The position numbers and the translations under genes are program-made. Below are positions 26,536 through 35,697 of a stretch of DNA of 64,000 bases, in pieces. Within the stretch, counting starts at the first letter, position 1. The number at the start of each line of letters is the position of its first letter. The DNA is from Streptomyces narbonensis (GTDB taxonomy: Bacteria; Actinomycetota; Actinomycetes; Streptomycetales; Streptomycetaceae). The stretch spans positions 112,076-176,075 of the forward strand of contig NZ_BMSF01000015.1 in assembly GCF_014649015.1 (NCBI RefSeq), written 5' to 3'. Below the pieces are notes generated by a model. The model saw only the letters and a list, made by a program, of their open reading frames with translations, made no database searches and was not told the origin of the DNA.

Positions 26536-29500
26536 ATGGGACGCGGGGACGTGGCGACGCTGGTCGAAATCTGTGATCCGGCAGGCCGGCCGCGCGGTAC
26601 GGGATTCCTCGCCGATCATCACGGCACGGTCGTGACCAGCCACGAAGCGGTCGAGGGGCTCGCCCGCGTCGTCCTGCACGCCCCGGGCGACCTGACCTGG
26701 CTCGCCGAGGCCGAGGCCGTCACCGCCCTGCCGGAGAGCGGCCTCGCGCTCGTCAGGACCGAAGGGCTCGGTGTCCGCCCCGTCGCGCTCGCGACCCGCC
26801 CCGAGATCGAACCCGGCACCTACGTCCGGATCGCCGCCCACGGCTGGCGCGAGGCCCGGGTCCTCGGCCCCGCCGCCGTCACCTACGCCGCAGCCGACCG
26901 CTTCCACGTCCTCGCCGACGCCCTCGAACTCGCCATCGGCACCGAGGGCGCCGAGGCGCTCCGCCGCGGCGGCCGGGCCGCGGGCGGCCCCGTCCTCGAC
27001 ACGGCCACCGGCACCGTCGTCGCCGTCCTCGGCACCGCCCTGCACGGAAAGCGCCCGGCCGCCGGATACGCGGTGCCGCTCCGGCCCGACGGCCCGCTCG
27101 CCGCCCTCCTGCGGCGCAACGCGGCCACCGTCCCCGCCTACGGACCGGACCTCAACCTCGCCGGGATCCTGGAGCTCACCGCCACCTCCACCGGCCCCGC
27201 GAGGGAACCCGACCCCTGGCCCGAGCCCGTCGAACGCCCCGAGTGTGCCCGGGAGTTCGCCCGCTTCACGGCCGGGGAGGCGCTCGTCCTCGCGGTCGTC
27301 GGCGCCCCGGGCTCCGGCCGCACCACCGCCCTCGCCGCGCTCTGCGCCCGCCGCGCCCAGGGCCCCGCACCCGCCCCCACGGTCCGGCTGCGGGGCGCCG
27401 ACCTGCGCGCCGAGGACCACTCGCTCGCCGACGCCGTCGGCCGCGCCCTGCGCCAGGCGGGCCGGATCGTCGCCGCCTCCGGGGCGCTCGGCGACACCGC
27501 GACCGCGACCCCCGAGCGGGCCGCCGCCCTCGCCAGGGACGCCGGCCGGCCCCTCCTCGTCGTCCTCGACGGCCCCGAGGAGATGCCGCCGCTCCTCGCC
27601 CACCGCCTGGCCGACTGGACCGAGGCCACCGAGCAGTGGCTGCGGGCCCACGGGGCCCAACTGGTCACCGCCTGCCGCCCCGAGCACTGGGACCTGGCCG
27701 GCGCGCTCTACGGCCCCGCCGCCGTGCACCGGCCGGCGACGGGGAACGGGGACGGACTGCCCGCCGCCCTCGTGCTCGGCCCGTACACCGAGTCGGAAGC
27801 GCGGACCGTCCGGCAGGGGTACGGCCTCGGGGAGACCGACCTCGCCGAGGCGGACGCCCGCCATCCGCTCGCCCTGCGACTGCTCGCAGAGGTCCGGGCG
27901 GCGCTCCCGGACGAGGTCCCGGGGCGGCCCGGCCGGGAGGAGATCTTCCAGGCCCATGTGGACCTGATGTGCCTGCGCGTCGCCGTCCGGGTCGCCGCGG
28001 CCTCCCGGCCCCTGCTCCGGGGCACCGCCGTGCGGCTGATCGCCGCCCGGGTCGCCGGACAGGTCCACGAGGCCGCCCGTCGCTGCCTCGGCCCCGGCCA
28101 CGGTGTCCTCGACCGGGCCTCCTTCGAGGAACTGTTCCCCTGGCGGGAGGGCTGGGCCTCGGCCGTCCTCACCGAAGGCCTCCTCGTCCCCGCGGGCTCC
28201 GGTTACCGCTTCGCCCACGAGGAGCTCGCCGACTGGCTCCAGGCCGCCCACCTCGACCTGGACACGGCCCTCCACGCCCTGATCCACAGCCACGGCGAAC
28301 AGCAGCCGGCACCGGTCCGGGACGAGGCCACGGGGACGGAGACGTCCGGGAGCGCTGCGGCCACCGAGGGGTCGCGTACGGCCCAGGGGCGCGGTGCCGA
28401 CGGCGAGGGGCCCGGGGCGCCCCGGGGGCGCGGTTCCGTGCGGGGACGCGACTTTGCCGCGGGGACCGGCCCCGGCGCTGCGCGTGGTTCCGTCACGGGG
28501 CGCGATCGTGACCCCGGGCACGGTTCGGCCCCGGTCCCCGGCTTCGCTCCGGACTCCGGTCCCCCCGCGAGGACCGGCCCCGACCTCGGGCGCGGCTCTG
28601 ATCAAGGCCCATGGGCCGGGTCCGCTCCTTGGGCTGGGTCCGCTCCTCGGTCCGGTGGCGCATCGGCGCGTCGTTCCGATCTCCCCGCCGGGGCGGACTC
28701 CCCGGCGGGGGTCCGGGACGAGGAGCTCGTATCTCCGGCTGGTCAGCCCGGGGTGGTGCCCGGCGCCCGCCCGTCCGACGGCGACCCCGTCCGCCCGGCG
28801 CCGGGGACCGGACGGCACCGGGCGAGCCCCGCCCCCGCCGCCCCGGTCCCCGGCGGGGGCTCACCCGCACCCGCCGAGGTCCCCCGGCAGCGGACCCCCG
28901 CCCCGGCCGAGGTCGCGGCCGATCGCCTTCCCGTCCCCCGGCACCGCATCGGGCCCGTCCTCCAGGCGCTGCTGCGGCTCCATCGCGAGCAAGGCCCCGG
29001 CGCGCTCGCCCCGCGCCTCGCCGCGCTCGTGGAGTCGCTCGACCGGTTCGCCGACGGGGGGCCCGCGTACGCCGACGCCGGCTGGTGGGCGGTCCGGCTC
29101 CTCGGGGAGAGCGTGCGCCGGGTGGGTGACCCCCGGCCTTACCTGCCCATCCTCCGGCTCCTCGCCGACCGCATCGGCGGCCGTCCCGCGCCCCGTCCCG
29201 TCTTCGCCGCCTTCGGTGCCGCCTTCTGGCAGGGGCTCCCGCTCGGCGAGGACGAGCGGATCGACCTGCTGCGGCGGCTCGTGCCGGCCGATCCGCCGCC
29301 CGCCGGGACGCCGGACGGCGACGGCCCCGGCGACCGGTGCCTCGACACCGTCGCCGGGCTGCTCGTCGCCGACCCGCGGGGCGTCCAGCCGCTGCTGTGC
29401 CGCTGGTTCGGCGACGAACGCCCGCTGCTCGCCGCCCCGCACACGACGGTCGCCACCGCCGCCCAGGCCCTCCTGCACACCCACCGCGGACTCGCCGTCG

Positions 29501-30585
29501 ACGACCTCTGCGAGGCGCTCGTCTCCACCGCCCACCCACTTGCCGACGGGCTGCTCGCCGCCCTCGCCAAGGACGAGCCCTCCGCGCTCTGCCGGGCCGT
29601 CGACCGCTGGGCCCACGACGACGGCCGCCCCGAGCGCCGGGTCGCCGCCGCCGCGTACGGCCGGCTGGTCGCCGGCCGCCTCACGGCCCCCGCCGACCGC
29701 GAACTCCTCCGCTACGCCGCCCTCGCCCTGCTCGCCCGCCCCGCCGACCAGGCCCTCCACGGCCCCGCCCTCGGCCTGCTCGTCCGCGACCCGCACACCC
29801 GGGCCCGCCACCTGCCCCGCGCCATCGCCGAGCCCCTGGTGCCCGCCGACGCCCTCGCCGAGGCCCTCGCGACCCACCCGGGACCGGTCCTCACCGCCTT
29901 CAGGTCCCGGCTGCACGGCACGGGGGAGGAGGCCGCCGCCGCCCTGCGCGCCCTCGCGGAGATCGACACGCCCGCCCTCACCCGGCGCGTCGCCGCCCTC
30001 GTCCGCGACTACGTCGCCCGCCTCCCCGAGGGCGCCGCGCACGTCGCCCGCTACGTGGACCGGCGCTTCGAGGACGGTCCGGCCGGCCGCGCCGTCCTCT
30101 TCCCGCTGGTCTCGGGACTGATCCGGGGCCGCCCCGCCGTCGTCCGCCGCGCCCTCGCCCCGGTGCTCGCCGCCCCCGGCACGGGCGCCTCCCGGCACCT
30201 GCGGGCCGAGCTGCTCGACGTACTCCTGGAGCACGAGCGGTACGAGGCCGAGGCGGGCGAGCTCTCCGTCCTGGACGCCCTCCTGAGGGCTGCCGCCGAG
30301 GGCGCCGGGGAGCGCAGCGTGCCCCGCACGCGGGAGCTCGTCCACCGGGTCGCCGCCCTGTACACCCGCACCCCCGAGGGCGCGGGACGGCTCGACCGGG
30401 CCCTGGCCGGGCTCGTCCACGAAAGTCCCGGCTTCACCGCGCTGCTCGTCGCCTGGACCGTCGCCGTACCGGGGGAGTGGGCCCCGCTGCTCGGTCCCGA
30501 GACCCTCCGCGCGCTGCGGAGCCCCGGCACTTCCATGCCGATGCGTACCGACGGGCGTGGGCATGGCAGTCTTAGACCTGCGTAA
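26536..30585 (+). CDS. Large protein: inactive trypsin-like domain fused to a P-loop (STAND-like) NTPase and helical repeats
   Basis: 1349 residues from an ATG at 26536. Residues 1-190 read as a trypsin fold (GTGFLADHHGTVVTSHEAVEG with His36). The catalytic Asp segment is SGLALVRT (68-75), lacking the Asp, and the GxSGGP motif is GRAAGGPV (146-153), with Ala149 for Ser. A NACHT/STAND-like NTPase follows: GAPGSGRTT at 256-264 (Walker Lys replaced by Arg) and LLVVLDGPEE with Asp345. A Gly/Pro/Arg-rich linker covers about 640-800. The remaining ~550 residues are Leu/Ala/Arg-rich helical, HEAT- or TPR-like. There is no Shine-Dalgarno; TACCGT (26523-26528) seven bases before the ATG may drive leaderless transcription. 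Cellular role unknown. Confidence 0.78.
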   Translation: MGRGDVATLVEICDPAGRPRGTGFLADHHGTVVTSHEAVEGLARVVLHAPGDLTWLAEAEAVTALPESGLALVRTEGLGVRPVALATRPEIEPGTYVRIAAHGWREARVLGPAAVTYAAADRFHVLADALELAIGTEGAEALRRGGRAAGGPVLDTATGTVVAVLGTALHGKRPAAGYAVPLRPDGPLAALLRRNAATVPAYGPDLNLAGILELTATSTGPAREPDPWPEPVERPECAREFARFTAGEALVLAVVGAPGSGRTTALAALCARRAQGPAPAPTVRLRGADLRAEDHSLADAVGRALRQAGRIVAASGALGDTATATPERAAALARDAGRPLLVVLDGPEEMPPLLAHRLADWTEATEQWLRAHGAQLVTACRPEHWDLAGALYGPAAVHRPATGNGDGLPAALVLGPYTESEARTVRQGYGLGETDLAEADARHPLALRLLAEVRAALPDEVPGRPGREEIFQAHVDLMCLRVAVRVAAASRPLLRGTAVRLIAARVAGQVHEAARRCLGPGHGVLDRASFEELFPWREGWASAVLTEGLLVPAGSGYRFAHEELADWLQAAHLDLDTALHALIHSHGEQQPAPVRDEATGTETSGSAAATEGSRTAQGRGADGEGPGAPRGRGSVRGRDFAAGTGPGAARGSVTGRDRDPGHGSAPVPGFAPDSGPPARTGPDLGRGSDQGPWAGSAPWAGSAPRSGGASARRSDLPAGADSPAGVRDEELVSPAGQPGVVPGARPSDGDPVRPAPGTGRHRASPAPAAPVPGGGSPAPAEVPRQRTPAPAEVAADRLPVPRHRIGPVLQALLRLHREQGPGALAPRLAALVESLDRFADGGPAYADAGWWAVRLLGESVRRVGDPRPYLPILRLLADRIGGRPAPRPVFAAFGAAFWQGLPLGEDERIDLLRRLVPADPPPAGTPDGDGPGDRCLDTVAGLLVADPRGVQPLLCRWFGDERPLLAAPHTTVATAAQALLHTHRGLAVDDLCEALVSTAHPLADGLLAALAKDEPSALCRAVDRWAHDDGRPERRVAAAAYGRLVAGRLTAPADRELLRYAALALLARPADQALHGPALGLLVRDPHTRARHLPRAIAEPLVPADALAEALATHPGPVLTAFRSRLHGTGEEAAAALRALAEIDTPALTRRVAALVRDYVARLPEGAAHVARYVDRRFEDGPAGRAVLFPLVSGLIRGRPAVVRRALAPVLAAPGTGASRHLRAELLDVLLEHERYEAEAGELSVLDALLRAAAEGAGERSVPRTRELVHRVAALYTRTPEGAGRLDRALAGLVHESPGFTALLVAWTVAVPGEWAPLLGPETLRALRSPGTSMPMRTDGRGHGSLRPA

Positions 30586-30625
30586 TCGGCGAACAGGGCG
30601 AACAGGCGGACGAGGAGCGGTCACA

Positions 30626-31591
30626 GTGCAGCGCTGGCGTGGCTTGGAGGACATCCCCCAGGACTGGGGGCGCAGCGTCGTCACCATCGGCTCCTACGAC
30701 GGGGTGCACCGCGGGCACCAGCTGATCATCGGGCGTGCCGTCGAGCGCGCCCGGGAACTCGGCGTCCCTTCGGTCGTGGTCACCTTCGACCCGCACCCCT
30801 CCGAGGTCGTGAGGCCCGGCAGCCACCCGCCGCTGCTCGCCCCGCACCACCGGCGCGCCGAGCTGATCGCGGGCCTCGGCGTGGACGCGGTGCTCGTGCT
30901 GCCCTTCACCGCCGAGTTCTCCCAGCTCTCCCCGGCGGACTTCATCGTGAAGGTGCTCGTCGACAAGCTGCACGCCAAGGCGGTCATCGAGGGCCCCAAC
31001 TTCCGCTTCGGGCACCGGGCCGCGGGGAACGTCGCGTTCCTCTCCGAGCTCGGCGAGACCTACGACTACGAGGTCGAGGTCATCGACCTGTTCGTCAGCG
31101 GCTCGGCCGGCGGCGGCCAGCCCTTCTCCTCCACTCTCACCCGCCGGCTCGTCGCCGAGGGCGACATGGCGGGAGCGTCCGAGATCCTCGGCCGCCCGCA
31201 CCGCGTCGAGGGCATCGTCGTCCGCGGTGCGCAGCGCGGCCGCGAGCTGGGCTTCCCGACGGCCAACGTCGAGACCCTGCCGCACACGGCGATCCCGGCG
31301 GACGGCGTCTACGCCGGCTGGCTGACCGCCGACGGCGAGCGCATGCCGGCGGCGATCTCCGTCGGCACGAACCCGCAGTTCGACGGCACGGAGCGGACGG
31401 TCGAGGCCTACGCGATCGACCGCGAGGGGCTCGACCTGTACGGGCTCCACGTGGCCGTGGACTTCCTGGAGTACGTGCGCGGCATGCTCAAGTTCGACAC
31501 CCTCGACGACCTGCTCCTGGCGATGGCGGCGGACGTGAAGCGCTGCCGCGAGCTGACGGAGACGTACGACCGGGAGAACCCGGCCCCGTAG
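30626..31591 (+). CDS. ribF: Bifunctional riboflavin kinase/FAD synthetase
   Basis: 321 residues. The N-terminal adenylyltransferase half has SVVTIGSYDGVHRGHQLIIG and VVTFDPHPSEVVRPG. The C-terminal riboflavin-kinase half has GRELGFPTANVE and the final LEYVRGMLKFDTLDDLLLAMAADV. Together they make FMN, then FAD, in the cytosol. The GTG at 30626 has GAGGAG eight bases upstream and matches the normal start VQRWRGLEDIP. An ATG at 30557 in the same frame would overlap the preceding gene and is rejected. ribF usually follows truB directly; here the large NTPase gene intervenes. Confidence 0.96.
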   Translation: MQRWRGLEDIPQDWGRSVVTIGSYDGVHRGHQLIIGRAVERARELGVPSVVVTFDPHPSEVVRPGSHPPLLAPHHRRAELIAGLGVDAVLVLPFTAEFSQLSPADFIVKVLVDKLHAKAVIEGPNFRFGHRAAGNVAFLSELGETYDYEVEVIDLFVSGSAGGGQPFSSTLTRRLVAEGDMAGASEILGRPHRVEGIVVRGAQRGRELGFPTANVETLPHTAIPADGVYAGWLTADGERMPAAISVGTNPQFDGTERTVEAYAIDREGLDLYGLHVAVDFLEYVRGMLKFDTLDDLLLAMAADVKRCRELTETYDRENPAP

Positions 31592-31601
31592 CGGCCCGCC
31601 C

Positions 31602-31621
31602 GGGCCGGGGCAGCCCGGCCC
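31602..31621. terminator. Convergent terminator between ribF and the ABC operon
   Basis: GGGCCGGG (31602-31609) and CCCGGCCC (31614-31621) pair around GCAG. A weaker GC hairpin follows at once. Confidence 0.6.
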
Positions 31622-31647
31622 CAGAGCGGGTCGCCCCCGCGGCGGGC

Positions 31648-32658
31648 TCAGCTCGTCGTTCCCCCCGTCACCCAGTGGCACGCCACCGCGCGCGACCCGC
31701 CGCCGTCCAGGACGGGCAGGTTCTCGCCCCGGCAGAGGTCCGCGACCGCGGCCGCCTCGCCCGAGGCGAGGATCTGGCAGCGGGCGTGGAAGCGGCAGCC
31801 CGACGGGATGCGGGACGGGTCCGGCGGCTCGCCGGTCAGCACGACCGGAGCGCCCTCCGACTCGGGCAGCACCGACAACAGCGCCCGCGTGTACGGGTGC
31901 TGGGGAGCCGTCAGTACGGACTCCACGGGGCCCGTCTCCACGACCCGGCCCAGGTACATCACCGCCACCCGGTCCGCGATGTTCCACGCGAGCCCCAGGT
32001 CGTGCGTCACCACCAGCGCCGAGAGTCCCAGTTCGTCCCGCAGGCGCAGCAGCAGCGCCAGGATCTCGCCCCGTACGGACGCGTCCAGCGAGGCCACCGG
32101 CTCGTCGGCGACGATCAGTTCGGGTTCCAGGACGAGCGCGCCCGCGATAACCACACGCTGCCGCTGACCGCCGGACAGCTCGTGCGGATAGCGCAGGAAG
32201 AAGCGCTCCGGCGGCCGGAGCCCGGCCCGCGCGAGGGCCCCGGCGACCGCCGCCCGCTCGTCCCCCGCGTACCCGTGGATCCGCAGCCCCTCCGCCACCG
32301 CGTCGTACACCGTGTGGCGGGGGTTCAGCGAACCGCTGGGGTCCTGGAGGACCAGCTGCGCCCGCTTCCGGTAGGCCTTGAGGGCCCCGGAGGAGTACGC
32401 GAGCGGCCTCCCGTCGAAGGAGACCGTGCCCGAGGTGGGCCGTACCAGGCCCAGGAGCGAGCGGGCCAGCGTCGTCTTGCCGCACCCCGACTCGCCGACG
32501 AGCGCGACGATCTCGCCGGCGCCGATGTCGAGGTCCACGCCGTCCACCGCCCGCGCGGGCGGCGCGCCCCGCCGCCCGGGGAAGGTGACGTGCAGCCCGC
32601 GCGCCGAGAGCAGCGACCTCGTGGACGTCTTCGTGGTCACGGCCGTGTCCGTACTCAT
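31648..32658 (-). CDS. Peptide ABC transporter ATP-binding protein (OppF/DppF type)
   Basis: 336-residue cytosolic ATPase of a peptide importer. Walker A GESGCGKTT, Q-loop LVLQDPSGSLNPRHTV, signature LSGGQRQRV, Walker B LIVADEPVASLD and switch VVTHDLG are intact. The C-terminal oligopeptide-transporter extension has the usual Cys pattern GCRFHARCQ with later Cys residues, characteristic of this subfamily and possibly Fe-S binding in some members. ATG overlaps the preceding gene's stop. Last gene of the operon. Confidence 0.93.
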   Translation of the reverse strand: MSTDTAVTTKTSTRSLLSARGLHVTFPGRRGAPPARAVDGVDLDIGAGEIVALVGESGCGKTTLARSLLGLVRPTSGTVSFDGRPLAYSSGALKAYRKRAQLVLQDPSGSLNPRHTVYDAVAEGLRIHGYAGDERAAVAGALARAGLRPPERFFLRYPHELSGGQRQRVVIAGALVLEPELIVADEPVASLDASVRGEILALLLRLRDELGLSALVVTHDLGLAWNIADRVAVMYLGRVVETGPVESVLTAPQHPYTRALLSVLPESEGAPVVLTGEPPDPSRIPSGCRFHARCQILASGEAAAVADLCRGENLPVLDGGGSRAVACHWVTGGTTS

Positions 32659-33644
32659 GACGTGCTCCCTGGCGTACGCGAACCCACATGGACGCACGCG
32701 GCCCGATGGCCCGCGCCCGCCTCCCGGAGTTCCTGGTCGAGCTCCGTGCAGGCGTCCACGGCCACCGCGCAGCGCGGATGGAAGGCGCAGCCGCCCGGCA
32801 GGTCCGCCGGGTCCGGCGGGTCGCCCGGCAGACCGCGCGGCGCCCGCCGGGACGCGAGGTCCCCGATCCGGGGGAACGCCGAGGACAGCGCCCGCCCGTA
32901 GGGGTGCGCGGCGGCCTCGTACACGGCCCGCGCCGGGCCCTCCTCGACGACCCGCCCCGCGTACATCACGGCCAGCCGGTCGCAGGTGTCGGCCAGGACG
33001 GCCAGGTCGTGGCTGATCATCAGGAGGCTGATGGACTCCTCGGCGACGAGCCGCTCGATCAGCCGCAGGATCTGCGCCTGGATCATCACGTCGAGCGCGG
33101 TCGTCGGCTCGTCGGCGACGATCAGCCGAGGGTCGCACGCGAGCGCCATCGCGATCATCACGCGCTGCCGCTGACCGCCGGACAGTTCGTGCGGGTAGGC
33201 CGCCGCGCGGGCGGCGGGCAGTCCGACGTGTTCGAGCAGCTCGCCGACGCGCCGCCGGGCCGCCGCCGGGGTCGACCTGCCGTGCACGAGCAGCGGCTCG
33301 GCGATCTGGTCCCCGATCCGGTGCACCGCGTTGAGCGAGTGCATCGCGCCCTGGAAGACGATCGACGCGCCCGCCCAGCGCACGGCCCGCAGCCGCCCCC
33401 ACGACATGGAGAGGACGTCCTCCCCGTCCAGCAGGACCTCGCCCTCGATCCGTGCCGAGGCCGGGAGGAGCCGCAGCAGCGCGAGCGCGAGCGTCGACTT
33501 GCCGCAGCCCGACTCGCCCGCCACGCCCAGCTTGCTGCCCGCCTCCAGGGTCAGGTCGACCCCGCGTACGGCGGGCACGGCGGCGGCCCCGGAGCCGTAC
33601 GTGACCCGTAGGTCCTTGATCTCCAGCAGGCTTCGAGCGCTCAA
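32655..33644 (-). CDS. Peptide ABC transporter ATP-binding protein (OppD/DppD type)
   Basis: 329 residues. Walker A GESGCGKST, Q-loop IVFQGAMHSLNAVHRIG, signature LSGGQRQRV, Walker B LIVADEPTTALD and switch MISHDLA are intact. The C-terminal extension carries GCAFHPRCAVAVDAC. The start appears to be TTG (33642-33644): the upstream permease ends in the same TTGA, GGGGGTGGGG lies before it, and no ATG or GTG is available in frame nearby. Partner of the other ATPase. Confidence 0.92.
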   Translation of the reverse strand: MSARSLLEIKDLRVTYGSGAAAVPAVRGVDLTLEAGSKLGVAGESGCGKSTLALALLRLLPASARIEGEVLLDGEDVLSMSWGRLRAVRWAGASIVFQGAMHSLNAVHRIGDQIAEPLLVHGRSTPAAARRRVGELLEHVGLPAARAAAYPHELSGGQRQRVMIAMALACDPRLIVADEPTTALDVMIQAQILRLIERLVAEESISLLMISHDLAVLADTCDRLAVMYAGRVVEEGPARAVYEAAAHPYGRALSSAFPRIGDLASRRAPRGLPGDPPDPADLPGGCAFHPRCAVAVDACTELDQELREAGAGHRAACVHVGSRTPGSTS

Positions 33645-34636
33645 CGCCCCACCCCCAGCTTCGGGTTGAGAACGGCCTCGACGGCCCGGCCGCAGAGGGT
33701 GAAGGCGAGCGCGACCAGCGCGATCGCCAGGCCGGGCGGGGCCAGGTACCACCAGTGGCCGGAGGAGACCGCGCCCGCCTCCCGGGCGTCCTGGAGCATC
33801 CCGCCCCAGGAGACCACCGTCGGGTCGCCGAGCCCGAGGAAGGCGAGGGTCGCCTCGGTGAGGATGGCCGTCGAGATGCAGAGCGTGGTCTGCGCGAGCA
33901 CCAGCGGCATCACGTTCGGCAGGACGTGCCGGCTCATGACGTGCCCGTGGCCGCCGCCGAGCGCGGTAGCGCGTTCGATGTACGGGCGGGACTCGACCGC
34001 GATCGTCTGAGCCCGCACGAGCCGGGCCGTCGTCGGCCAGGAGGTCACGCCGATCGCCAGGACCACCGTCCACATCGACCGGGACATGACGGTCGCCAGC
34101 ACGATCGCGAGGACCAGCGTCGGCATCACCAGGAACCAGTCCGTGATCCGCATGACGACCGTCGAGAACCAGCCGCCGTAATGCCCGGCGATGATGCCCA
34201 CGACGGTGCCGATGGCGACCGAGAGGGCCGCCGCGAGCAGTCCCACGAGCAGTGAGATCCGGGCTCCCCAGATCAGCAGCCCGAGCAGCGAGCGCCCGAA
34301 CTGGTCGGTGCCGAGCGGGAATTCGGCGCTCGGCGACTCCAGCGCCGTGCCGGGTGCCTCCGTCACCGACTGGACGTCCGCGCCGACGGTCAGCGGGGCG
34401 GTGGCGGCGAGCAGCGCGATGAGGGCGAGCGCGGCGAGGCCGTACAGCCCGGCGCGATGGGTGCGGTACTGCTTCCAGAAGCGGGCCACCGAGGCCCGGC
34501 GGCGCTGCCACACCAGCGAGGTCGCGGTGGTGGATGTCTTCGCGGCCTTCGTCCCGCCGACCGCCTCGGTCGTCTCCGTCGTCTCGGTCGTCTTGGTCGT
34601 CTCGGTCTTCTTCTCGGTCTTCTTCGCGGTCGTCAT
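33641..34636 (-). CDS. Peptide ABC transporter permease (OppC/DppC type)
   Basis: 331-residue inner-membrane protein with six predicted helices. It has the family's periplasmic segment HPLGTDQ-like (FPLGTDQFGRSLLGLLIWGARISLLVG) and the EAA loop (ERATALGGGHGHVMSRHVLPNVMPLVL). An unusual feature is the cytoplasmic N-terminus: about 45 residues made almost only of Lys, Thr and Glu (KKTEKKTETTKTTETTETTE). ATG at 34636 overlaps the OppB-type stop codon (ATGA). Confidence 0.93.
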   Translation of the reverse strand: MTTAKKTEKKTETTKTTETTETTEAVGGTKAAKTSTTATSLVWQRRRASVARFWKQYRTHRAGLYGLAALALIALLAATAPLTVGADVQSVTEAPGTALESPSAEFPLGTDQFGRSLLGLLIWGARISLLVGLLAAALSVAIGTVVGIIAGHYGGWFSTVVMRITDWFLVMPTLVLAIVLATVMSRSMWTVVLAIGVTSWPTTARLVRAQTIAVESRPYIERATALGGGHGHVMSRHVLPNVMPLVLAQTTLCISTAILTEATLAFLGLGDPTVVSWGGMLQDAREAGAVSSGHWWYLAPPGLAIALVALAFTLCGRAVEAVLNPKLGVGR

Positions 34637-35694
34637 CGGCCCACCCGGGGGTCGAGCAGCGGATAGAGCAGGTCGGCGATCAGGTTCATGAGGATCATCG
34701 CGCCGGCGAAGACCACGAACAGACCCTGGACGAGCGGCAGGTCGGGCACACTGAGCGCCTGGTAGAAGAGGCCGCCGAGCCCCGGCCAGGAGAAGACCGT
34801 CTCCACCAGGATCGAACCGGCCGCCACATGGCCCAGGTTGATGAAGATCATGGTGACGGTGGGGAGCAGCGCGTTCGGCACGGCGTGCCGGCGCCGTACG
34901 ACGTCGTCGCGCAGCCCCTTCGCCCGGGCCGTCGTCAGGTAGTCGCCGCCCATCTCGTCGAGGAGCGAGGAGCGCATCACGAGCAGGGTCTGCGCGTAGC
35001 CGACGGCCACGAGCGTCACGACGGGCAGGACCAGGTGGTGGGCGACGTCGAGGACGTACCCGAAGCCGGTCTCTCCTGTGCCCGACTCCATGCCGCCGGT
35101 CGGGAAGAGCCCGGGGATCGGTCCCATGCCGACCGAGAACACGATGATGAGCAGCAGCCCGAGCCAGAAGGACGGCACCGACCACAGGGTCAGCGCGATC
35201 CCGGTGTTCAGCTTGTCGCCGAGACCGCCGTGGCGCCAGGCCGAGCGGGTGCCGAGCCAGAGTCCGAGAGCCGAGTAGATCACCACGGCGACGCCGGTGA
35301 GCAGCAGTGTCGCGGGGAGCTTCTCGGCGATCAGGTCCCCGACGGGCGCGCGGAACTGGAACGAGGTGCCGAGGTCGCCGCTCAACGCCTTGGCGCAGTA
35401 GTCGGTGAACTGCTGCCAGAGCGGCAGATCGAGGCCGAACTGGCGGCGCAGCGTGGCAAGTTGCTCTGCCGTGGTGGGCACGCCGTGAGTCATCGCCTTC
35501 ACCGGGTCACCGGGGATGATCCGGAAGAGGAAGAAACTGGTGACCAGGACGGCGAGGAGCGAGACGAGTGCGCCGCCCAGCTTCCCCGCAGCGTGGCGGA
35601 GATAGCCGAGGGAGGAACCGGTGCGGGACGCGCCGTCCGTGGCGCGGGCCTGATCGGCCCGCGCCACGTCGGCGGGGGTGCTTGCCGTCGTCAC
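34633..35694 (-). CDS. Peptide ABC transporter permease (OppB/DppB type)
   Basis: 353 residues with six predicted helices. The N-terminal FFLFRIIPGDPVKAMTHGVPTTAEQLATLRRQFGLDLPLWQQF is typical of the family. The EAA loop is at YLTTARAKGLRDDVVRRRHAVPNALLP, ending ETVFSWPGLGGLFYQAL. GTG start at 35694, only 3 bp after the substrate-binding gene, so it is in the same operon. Confidence 0.94.
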   Translation of the reverse strand: MTTASTPADVARADQARATDGASRTGSSLGYLRHAAGKLGGALVSLLAVLVTSFFLFRIIPGDPVKAMTHGVPTTAEQLATLRRQFGLDLPLWQQFTDYCAKALSGDLGTSFQFRAPVGDLIAEKLPATLLLTGVAVVIYSALGLWLGTRSAWRHGGLGDKLNTGIALTLWSVPSFWLGLLLIIVFSVGMGPIPGLFPTGGMESGTGETGFGYVLDVAHHLVLPVVTLVAVGYAQTLLVMRSSLLDEMGGDYLTTARAKGLRDDVVRRRHAVPNALLPTVTMIFINLGHVAAGSILVETVFSWPGLGGLFYQALSVPDLPLVQGLFVVFAGAMILMNLIADLLYPLLDPRVGR

Positions 35695-35697
35695 GGA

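Noticed and set aside
30651..30672. Possible fourth copy of the palindromic repeat at the start of ribF (CCCCCAGGACTGGGGG)
   Set aside because: It encodes the conserved RibF N-terminus (IPQDWGRS), so the symmetry follows from the protein sequence; the GTCCCCC framework is missing.
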